Below are positions 56,501 through 64,000 of a stretch of 64,000 bases of DNA, piece by piece. Under the pieces are notes generated by a model that was given only the letters and a program-made list of their open reading frames with translations, made no database searches and was not told the origin of the DNA. The position numbers and the translations under genes are program-made. Source of the stretch: Panicum virgatum (taxonomy: Eukaryota > Streptophyta > Magnoliopsida > Poales > Poaceae); assembly GCF_016808335.1 (NCBI RefSeq), contig NC_053136.1, forward strand, positions 3,144,531 to 3,208,530. The letters are read 5' to 3'. How positions within the stretch are numbered: the stretch's first letter is position 1; each line of letters opens with the position of its first letter.

Positions 56501-58712
56501 CGTTTGAGCCAAAAGAGCTGGATTGTCTTTCCTGTACTGAGCTAGCTCAGCAGGCAGTACACGTCGCGCCTCCTTGGTCCAACGTTGCACTATCATACTC
56601 TTTGGAATTTCCTGGACGCCAGTACTGATCATAACATGCATAAAATACGTACCATTATACATTGCTCATCAAGCAAATATCCAGTTCGGAATGATCACAT
56701 TTATCTCATATGTTGAACCAAACTGCTAAACACTCACCCTCAATATGTGGCTGCAGGGTAATCTGAAATGCTCAAATAATCCACACTCGCAAATGTACCT
56801 TGAACCTCCTTCTACCACTTCAACTGCATATTTGCCCTTGCACCATTGTTTAACCCAGTTAAAGTTATAGTGCTCGGCCAAAAAATGCACCCCTTGTACA
56901 ACCTCTATTGCACGGTAAAACTCTGAATCTTCTTTTAGCTCACAGAATAATGCAAACACTTTGAGAGTATAAATCTTGTGTGCATGGACTACTAGAGGGC
57001 CACCAATGCTCAGTTTTTGCATATTCTGTGTGGCAGAAAAAATAAACACAGAAGATTGTCACTGCTACGCGAACTTAATAGTTGGACATAGCAAGAACAA
57101 AACAGCATATTGTACCCATTACTTACCAGCTTATTACGCCTTTACTCATAATTTTCATCCTCATCCCTGATGTATTGCATTTTCATGTACTGGTCCAAGA
57201 ACTGACGAAGCGTGCAAGCAGGTGACAGTATATTTTTAAGCATATGATTTGCACTCTCGCTCTGCTGTGTGCTTGTCATTCTTGCACAAAACACCCCCTT
57301 GAAATAGCTCTTCACCCATTTGTGTCTCGTTTCATAGATCTGTGCAAGAAAACTGTTGTTCTGAAGTCCAAACTCCTTCACCAATGATGCCCAATTAAGT
57401 TCAAACTCCTCTATTGTCAACATCTCATTTAGTATCATATGGAATTTGTCTCGGAATTCCTTGATACTAGTGTACTTTGTCCCCAAACACTCTTTCACTC
57501 TCTTGAGTACATGCCACTTGCACCAACAGTGTATGCTATCCTTCCACTCCTCTGCAATAGCTACCTCCATTGCACGGCATTGGTCTGAAAATAAAACCAC
57601 CAGTTCAGAAAACTTGCAACAATACCTAACTGTATTACTCATTGTAAGAAGAAAGGGAAAGCAATACGGAAAACATCGCAACCGCCATCTTTACCTGTTA
57701 GTACTGTACTAGGCTCCTTACCGCCCATCAATGATGCAAACTCCCGGAACACCCAGCGGAAGCTATCAATTTTCTCATCAGTCATTAGTACACCACCAAA
57801 AAGAACTGTCTGAAAATGGTTATTCACTCCAACAAATAAACCAAAAGGCATGTCATACATATTAGTTTTGAACGTTGTATCAAAACTGACTACATCCCCA
57901 AAATGCTCATACTGCATCCTGCTTCGACTATTCGTCCACATCAAAGTCTTAATTCTACCATCCTCATCAGTATCGACACTAAGCATAAAACCTGGGTCAG
58001 ATTTACGGAGTTCACGGATCAAATCCAAGGTCTTCTTGATATCATCCTCAGCCTGTTCACGATTAATATTTTGGCAAAGTGTTTTCAAACATCTTTTCGT
58101 TGCAGGCACATTTTCCATCGACCCGAAAAAATTGCCCAAAATAGTGTAAAGCTTAGTGATACCGATGTTATTTTGCCTTAGCATACGGATCAAGTCCTTT
58201 GTGTACTTGTCAAGATGATGGTGTGAAGGCCAGTGTTTCTTCTCACCATATGTTTCAGAGAGCGGGTGATTATGGTCAGAAATATGCTCCACCACGACCC
58301 ACCCATCATCCGATATTCGATGAAGGCGTAGCATTGCTTTACAGTCTGTTTTAGAAGAACTGGTCTTCACATTACCCTGGGCTTTCCCTTGAAAACATTC
58401 ATAGCAAACATAACACAAGTAGTCATATAACTGAACCACCACTCATTTTTATATTTTATTACTAGGTGTTTTTCTTTTACTCCTCTTCTCAGACCACCTC
58501 TTCTTCCCCCAGCAGATGCCAAACCCACACTCCCAAGAATACAGGTTGTAATACTCATAAGCTTCATCGCAGTTGTCAAATTCTGTCCCCACACTTGGGT
58601 TTATTATGTATGCACTAGTCCGGTCACCAAACTTCATGATGGCTTGCTGCAGAGCACTTGTCCTACCTCGTACAGGCTCCCTGAAGTTAGCGCCTTTAAC
58701 CTTAGTTCCTGA

Positions 58713-58946
58713 GGCTGTGTTTAGTTCCGCGAAAAGTTCCCAAAATTTTTCACTGACGCACATCACATCGAATCTTACGATACATGCATGGAGTATTAAA
58801 TGTAGTTAAAAAATATAACTAATTGCACAGTTTGGTTGTAAATAACGAGACGAATCTTTTAAGACTAATTACTTCATGGTTGGACAATAGTTGCCAAATA
58901 AAACCGAAACGTGCTACAACAACTTTTTCGCGAACTATACACACCC
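58713..58946. mobile_element. PIF/Harbinger-type MITE, copy 3
   Basis: ggctgtgtttagttccgc at one end, cgaactatacacaccc at the other, flanked by TGA on both sides. It is 234 bp and shares the family interior (cacatcgaatcttacgatacatgcatgg, ctaattgcacagtttgg, gagacgaatctttt). On the minus strand its 3' edge abuts the tcag|GAACTAAGG acceptor of the next FAR1-like exon, so it has replaced the normal intron end. Confidence 0.88.
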
Positions 58947-60912
58947 TGAGTCACAAGAACAATGAACTTCAGAGTGCAGGCAGCATATCAAAATCAAACT
59001 AATAAATGTCAGCATTTTTGTCCTTTGCCTTGCTTACCTTTTCTTCCAAGGGGCAGGATTACTTTGGCCTGCATAAACAACTGTAGAGAGCACCCCAGAA
59101 GCAGCAACCATTGCAGTGTTATCGACACAAGAATTATCTAATGCAAGCTCATCAGGTGGCGTATTCAAGTCAATTATACCAGTTCCATACAACCTGTACA
59201 GAAGTTGCAAATACAAAGAAAATTAATTAACACCTCATAATCGACATCAAAACACATGCAGTTACCAGGGCTAAACAAGCACTATACCTTTCAGCTTCCA
59301 AAGGGTGCACACCGGTTCCAGGCAGGTTCATGTTGTCAGGTGCGGCGTAATTCGTTGCAATTAAAGAATGGATCAAGTTGTGGTCAGCAACATCAACAGT
59401 GCCCGGCTCAAACTCTAGCCTCTTTGTTACATTATGATCGACATCACATCTTCAACGCCCATCTCCCAGCCTGATTGTTAATCAAATTATCTCTACGTTT
59501 TTGGTAGCAGTTGAAATTACATAAACGAATATATGGAACGTGAGGATGAAATTTTTTTTAAAAAAAAGGTTCAGCAGGTATTACCTTGTCCGCATTTTAG
59601 TACTAGAACATTTATCATGGCAACTTAGCGCAGCTTCCATTCTGAAAATTACAAGCACAGATAGAGTCCATTTAATTTCATCAGTACAGCTAATGCTCAG
59701 CTCTCCAACTTTACAAAGTAGAATAGGAGAATACGTTGGAATCAGAATATTTGCAAGGTAAACGTTTCCTACTACTTACCCTTTTAGGAGTCATCATTAA
59801 TATTCACAGTAAATAAATGACGAGTACATAATAGTATACACCTATCAGAATTGCTAGTTCATCGAAAGGCAGGAAAACTTTGTGAAAACCAATGTGAACG
59901 CACGTTCACATAACTACACTAACCTGACAATTGCCCCGTTAGCACCATAATTCATCTTGGTGTCAATATGTGTTGCACCACAAGTTTCTTTCTCTGCATC
60001 CTGGAGGCTGCAAGTACAGCAGGGTACATAGCAGAGAATCATATACGAGCTTTATAGACAGTGAGAAGAACAGCAGTGTACATAGCAGAGAATCATATAC
60101 GACATTTCACAGATGCTGAGAAATCAGTCGGCCAAATTACCTGGTAATCGAGATGTTCAGGTCTAAAAGATCTTGGCTCCTGGACAGGCAACTTCCCCTA
60201 TCAGATTCTTCTAGCATTGAATACGACCATATATTGCCAGCAGCATTTCCTTGTCTGGATAAAATAAAGCAATCGAACAAAGGCCCCGGGTTCTGATCAG
60301 TGGTGCTGGAAAAACAAAATCAGGGTCCTAGCAAAAGCAAAAAACTTTCCGAAATTGCCGAACAAATGCGCGCAGAAACTTTCGAAAAGCAAGACATTCC
60401 CGAATTCGTGACATATTGTTGAGCTAAGGAGCTAACCTTCCATTCTGAACAGGGGACGAAACCTGAAGTTCGTCGGCGTAGCAGCCGTCTTCGCGATTCG
60501 CCTCCCCACCTCGCGCTGATCTCGTCTGAGTATCACCGGATGGAATGCAACTGATTGCATCAGTTGCAGTTGCCAATTCCTCCTCGCTATACAGCAACCG
60601 TTTCGCAGCACTCGCCATCGCCCTCACCCCACTGTTCTGGTAGGTGAAGCCCGGAAGCTGAGCGGTTGAAACTAGATGCCCATCCGTCTAGTTGTTTTTA
60701 ATTAGCTCTGGACGGGGATTTTGAATTTCGAATCCACAAACCGGGAATTAGTAAGTTAAGCCACCTAAAAGGGAGAGCATCTCCACCTGTACACGAATCC
60801 TATTGGCTAAATATCACATCGTATACACTACGTACCCTGCATGCGTATCTGCACACCTCCTGCACGCCGGACAGAGCTGCCCACCACATCTGACACGAAG
60901 CACGAATCTTGG

Positions 60913-60966
60913 GGTACATATCAACGGTACAGATACCTTCTACCGCGGTACCCTAGTACTATAAAT
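60913..60966 (-). repeat. Right terminal inverted repeat of the giant MULE
   Basis: On the minus strand the core reads CGCGGTAGAAGGTATCTGTA, beginning 19 bp inside the right target duplication. It aligns with the left end over about 35 bp. Confidence 0.7.
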
Positions 60967-61161
60967 CTTCATTCTGAACAAGCTGGCACCGTCGGCCGGA
61001 GCAGCGTCCAGTTGCCTGCAGAGGCTTTGCACTCCCGAGGCCATGGCGGTCTCCGTCACCGAGTAGAGCTCTTCACCCTTGTTATTCGAGTTAATTCTCT
61101 GAATGCCATCCGAGTAGAGCTCTTCACCCTTGTTATTCGAGTTAATTCTCTGAATGCCATC
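60967..61161 (-). pseudogene. Cullin-like pseudogene, 5' part of the split copy
   Basis: On the minus strand it encodes KGEELYSVTETAMASGVQSL, then CRQLDAAPADGAS and LFRM, the segment that precedes FSLQVLLAKW at 41.24 kb. Its upstream edge is duplicated: a 51-bp unit occurs twice in tandem (61060-61110 and 61111-61161), covering the exon start and adjoining intron. The earlier exon (FKHRQDP-type) is not found here. It lies 1 kb from the kinase fragment in the same orientation. Confidence 0.8.
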
Positions 61162-61530
61162 AAAATTTAAGATAATTCCTTGAATGCCATTAAAATTTAG
61201 ACCATCCCTTCATTGCCACTAAAATTTTACTTCAATCCCATCAATATCATTCCGTGAGTCTGCTGTTAGAGTGACCGTTAAATGAGAATAAAAAGACGTT
61301 ATTGCCCTTGTAATATATGGATGGCGGCACCCCTCCCATGGTGTTGCGCACGGTCGTGGGCGGAGCTTCTCCGAGGCCAGGTCGCCACAGATCGGGCTGC
61401 CATGACGCCCCTCCCGCGGTTCTTGGGCGCGTGCGCAGATGAAGGGGGCGGTGCTACAGGTTGAGCACACGACACGCCGCCGTGTGGGGTGTAGGCCCCC
61501 TCCCCCAACCCCTCCCTCACTACAAGGGCG
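61162..61530. other. Intron-like DNA between kinase and cullin fragments
   Basis: An AT-rich stretch with repeated phrases (tgaatgccattaaaatttag, cattgccactaaaatttt), then a transition to G+C-rich DNA at about 61,320. No gene is supported. Confidence 0.4.
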
Positions 61531-62100
61531 CCTACATGTGGGTGCCGAGCAGGGGTGTCGCCAGCCAGGGCGCCACCGGCCCTCTCTCCCTCCCCCAACC
61601 CTAGGGCCCGGGACGCCTCCGCGTGGGCGCCGAGCAGGGGCGCCGCCGCGTGGGCCTCCTGGTGGCGGGGGCGCCGCCCGCCGAGCAGGGGCGCCACCCA
61701 GCCAGGGCGCCAGGGCGCCGAGCAAGGGCGCCGCCAAGGCCCCCACACGCCAAGCAGGGGCGCCGCTGCGTGGGCCTCCTGGTGGCGGGGGCGCCGCCCA
61801 GCCATGGGGCCGCTGTGCTGGCGCCGAGTAGGGGCGCCGCTAGCCAGGGCGCCGACGGCCCCCTCTCCCTCACCCCACCCTAGGGCCCAGGCTGCCTCGC
61901 GTGGGCGCCGAGCAGGGGCACCGCCTAGCTAGGGCGCCGCCGCGTTGGCGCCAAGCAAGGCCGCCGCCAGGGCCCCCACGCACCGAGCAGGGGCTCCGCT
62001 ATGTGGGCCTCCTGGTGGCGGGGGCGCTGGTCTGGCTTCGCGCGCCCTCCTAGCGGCGTGTCGCCGACGCGCATGGGCGGAGCCGAGGAGGCGTTGGGAG
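61531..62100. repeat. G+C-rich minisatellite-like block
   Basis: It is made of variant units around gggcgccgagcaggggcgccgc and gtgggcctcctggtggcggg repeated many times, with longer blocks repeated too (for example near 61,640 and 61,765). All six frames are open over long stretches, so the frames here are not genes. It abuts the kinase fragment abruptly at about 62,100, so the kinase frame runs into it. Confidence 0.8.
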
Positions 62101-63144
62101 ATATTCTCTGTTTGCTTAAGAATATCGATTATACCTTGTGCAGATGGTCTCTTCGCCGGATCATAATCCAAGCATGTCTTGCCCACCTCAGTGCACACTC
62201 TTATTTGTTCCAGCTGCTGTTCTTTCTGTGATTTCTCCACCTTATGCCTCCAACATTCAAGTACCTACAAAATTGCAATCATGAGTATGTATTTAAGTGT
62301 ACAAATTAAAAACTATATGTCTGGTGAAACTCACAAGCCTCATCAACTGCGAAATCAAACTAACAAAAATATCTCCAAAAAGTTGATTGTAGCCCAAGGT
62401 TCCAACGCCATGTGAATAATATTTTTGGTATCTTTTAAGCGACCAGAACAAATAGAAACAAAGACTAATTATATGCTACAAATTAATGACATATGCGACA
62501 GTGTTTATTTAATGTCTTCTAAGTTTATGTACTCCATGATTTCTACTCAGGTAGGATGCTTTTGCAGCCAAATTATTTATTGCCCCACTTGATGTGCTCT
62601 CAGTAATGAAATATGTAATGTCTCATATACAAAGAATGATTCTCTTAAAAAAAACTACTATGCAATATAAAAGGGGGATAACGAGCATCCAGCCTATATG
62701 TTGGAACATGAACTCTTCTTACATCCTCAACAACAGGACACCCCTTCTCTGCTGTCAGTATCTCTATGATGATAACACCGAGACTATATATGTCTGACTT
62801 GTATGAAATTCCTCCTTGGAAGACTTCTGGTGCGAAATAGCCCCTGTGAAAATAGGAAAAAGAATAATGAAGTTTAATTCAAATCCGAGCAAAATGATTT
62901 GAGCGCCCAGGATCTTAATTAGCTTACTCTGTTCCCACGAATTTTGAAGTGACAGTATGGGTCTGCTTTTCATCAAAGCATCTTGAGATACCAAAGTCTG
63001 CAATTTTCGGCACCATATCATCGTCCAGCAGTATATTAGCAGGTTTCAAATCTGAGTGAACAATTCGTTCATTGTGGAGATACTGTAAACCCTCACAAAC
63101 CCCCTTTATTATTCGATAACACTTTCCCCATTCACGAGATGAAT
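62101..63144 (-). pseudogene. Receptor-like kinase 3' fragment
   Basis: Three exons with GT-AG borders: 62928-63144, 62723-62843 and from 62265 to about 62,101. The protein has GVCEGLQYLHNERIVHSDLK, PANILLDD, the DFG motif in KIADFGISRCF, VGTEGYFAPE, the YKSDIYSLGVIIIEILT helix and RVCTEVGKTCLDYDP with KRPSAQGIIDIL. The catalytic HxDLKPxN is HSDLKPAN, so Arg of HRD is absent, as in non-RD receptor kinases. After QTENIS the frame enters the G+C-rich repeat block. The N-lobe with the ATP-binding loop and lysine is not found between 63.15 and 64.0 kb; it may lie beyond the window. The last exon start is shared with the cullin-like copy at 37.1 kb. Confidence 0.85.
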
Positions 63145-64000
63145 CTGTAAAGGGAGCGGAAAACGTGGGTTTACTGTCCTTGATTTTTAAATGCAAAAGG
63201 ATACTGGAAACGAACAATCTTAAGAAAATATAAAGGTGGAAAGCAAAGTTACAGGTCAAATGATTTTTTTTGAAAGAACATAAACCTTGTGGTTCAGCGT
63301 ATACTAATAAAAAGAAGAGAATTGATCCAGTTTATAGGTAAACCAGTTCCGAAAACCATACACCACACCTACAACTATAGCCGATTGCATTGACGGCGCC
63401 GCACACTGGCCGGTTGGATTGGGGCAACACTATCACACCACCGCCCAAGTCAGATTGGGACATCGACTCAGGCTTCAACTCCGACAGGTTGGATTGGGAC
63501 ATCAACACAAGCCTCAATGGATCTCCGCCCGGTCAGATCGGGACGCGACGCGAACAACTACACAACCAACACCGCACACTGGAGTTAGTTAGGAAAAAGC
63601 AAATAAAGAAAAGCGCCCAAGCAAGCATCCCCGCTGGAACTACCCGACAACGCCTTCCGCGTAATAGAGATGCCCAACTCCGCCTTTAGGAAGGACGTGA
63701 TGCCAAAGGCGCCATCGACGCTGCCAGCCCCACCACCATGGCGGGGCTGGGGAGTCTCGCACGGCCGAAATCAATGACGTCACCACGACGACGCTGACAT
63801 ACGACCGAGCAAACCGTTATCGGCCACATCAAAGTGGTGCCGCCGACACATCATCGCACAGATCGCAAACGCCGGCACCTAGGAGCTCGCCCGCCTGCCA
63901 TGCCAGAGACGCTACCGAGAGAGCAGTCATCGCGTGCCAGCCACAGGCGCCGCACCACCACCACCGCATCAAACCACGCACGCTCGTAAGGCTGTGGATG
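63145..64000. other. Intron or unassigned repeat to window end
   Basis: The first 150 bp look like kinase intron. From about 63,390 the sequence holds imperfect repeats (ggttggattggggcaacac, gtcagattgggacatcgac, ggttggattgggacatcaac) and then G+C-rich DNA. It may be a mobile element inserted in the kinase gene. No domain was recognised. Confidence 0.35.

Larger units (their letters stand above)
54711..60618 (-). pseudogene. FAR1/MURA-type transposase gene, broken
   Basis: It starts at an ATG at 60618 (MASAAKRLLYSEEE). Early exons at 60437-60618, 60141-60305, 59924-60007, about 59,587-59,641, 59.30-59.47 and 59.05-59.20 kb encode a low-complexity N-terminus. A FAR1-type zinc-binding region follows (GTEFDNCDEAYEYYNLYS, then ECFQGKA and DHNHPL). 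The MULE transposase core has all three catalytic acids: D in VVSFDTTF, D in TDQCRAMEVAI across an intron (57695/57584), and E in TQQSESANHM. A SWIM finger (YICECGLFEHFRLPCSHILR) and a CCHC-like knuckle (CSGCGVTGHSVDRC) end the protein. Breaks: an in-frame TAA at 57142-57144, a solo LTR inside a coding exon, and frame problems near 58,445 and 55,010. It would have been the element's own transposase. Confidence 0.82.
41243..60966. mobile_element. Giant Mutator-like element (MULE), 19.7 kb
   Basis: It is bounded by CTCCATTCT (41234-41242) and CTTCATTCT (60967-60975), 8 of 9 identical, the 9-bp duplication length of Mutator elements. Near each end is an imperfect inverted repeat (41,255-41,289 against 60,947-60,913): CGCGGTAGAAG, then TATC, TGT, CCGTT and TGTAC in the same order. 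Excision restores a continuous cullin-like frame. It carries a FAR1/MURA-type transposase gene, two Ulp1-like genes, an RNase H1 N-domain ORF and unassigned exons, plus later insertions (a hAT-like element, a solo LTR, a MITE). Long MULEs carrying Ulp1-like genes are known in plants; this particular combination is unusual to me. All main genes are now broken. Confidence 0.75.

Noticed and set aside
61219..62231. Several long frames of up to 175 codons
   Set aside because: They lie in a G+C-rich minisatellite where every frame is open, so their composition explains them.
1..64000. tRNA, rRNA or organellar insertions
   Set aside because: No cloverleaf-like or rRNA-like segments were noticed by eye; a tRNA scan was not possible here.

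Overview
The window is plant nuclear DNA, almost certainly from a grass. GT-AG introns, grass-type MITEs, BARE/Angela-like and gypsy LTRs, hAT-like elements with CAGGGGCGGA-type ends and several nested insertions all point that way, and I lean to a panicoid grass, which is inference. No bacterial, organellar or CRISPR features were seen. Most of the 64 kb is mobile DNA. Only two host genes look intact: a PAM2/CUE protein of the CID5/CID6 type at 28.66-30.06 kb, and a PTST1-type starch-targeting protein at 33.09-35.97 kb. A short cullin-like gene at 36.4-37.1 kb is open but truncated relative to real cullins.

Layout. 1-9.4 kb: a tandem head-to-tail array of a small non-autonomous LTR retrotransposon on the minus strand (LTR about 1,098 bp, internal part 1,443 bp, period 2,541 bp), giving four LTRs and three internal regions behind a diverged fifth LTR. 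9.4-19 kb: a Tourist-like MITE, a short minus-strand LTR element, and a long non-coding gypsy-type derivative carrying a solo LTR. 19-20.4 kb: a cytochrome P450 pseudogene broken by a miniature copia element and a small hAT-like element. 20.7-28.1 kb: a hAT-like element with an exact 8-bp target duplication that was itself invaded by a very long LTR sequence. 28.6-38 kb: the gene island, with MITEs. 38.4-38.9 kb: a duplicated fragment of the PTST1 3' end.

The most interesting region is 41,243-60,966. A cullin-like reading frame is cut at 41.24 kb and resumes, in frame, at 60.97 kb. The two cut sites carry a 9-bp repeat with one mismatch, and the ends just inside form an imperfect terminal inverted repeat. 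The intervening 19.7 kb therefore reads as one giant Mutator-like element (MULE). It carries a FAR1/MURA-type transposase gene whose three DDE residues are all present, two divergent Ulp1-like genes with N-terminal plant-mobile-domain-like regions, a small ORF with an RNase H1 N-terminal (viroplasmin-fold) domain, and a further set of unrecognised exons. The transposase and both Ulp1-like genes now carry stops; a solo LTR and a hAT-like element interrupt exons; and the small ORF carries a probable frameshift. The element is therefore a fossil.

The target of that insertion is also unusual. A receptor-like kinase 3' half (63.14-62.1 kb) lies directly upstream of, and in the same orientation as, the split cullin fragment. 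The second cullin copy at 36.4-37.1 kb keeps the same kinase intron and exon start at its 5' end. Both observations suggest a kinase-cullin chimeric gene that was tandemly duplicated together with the 3' end of PTST1.
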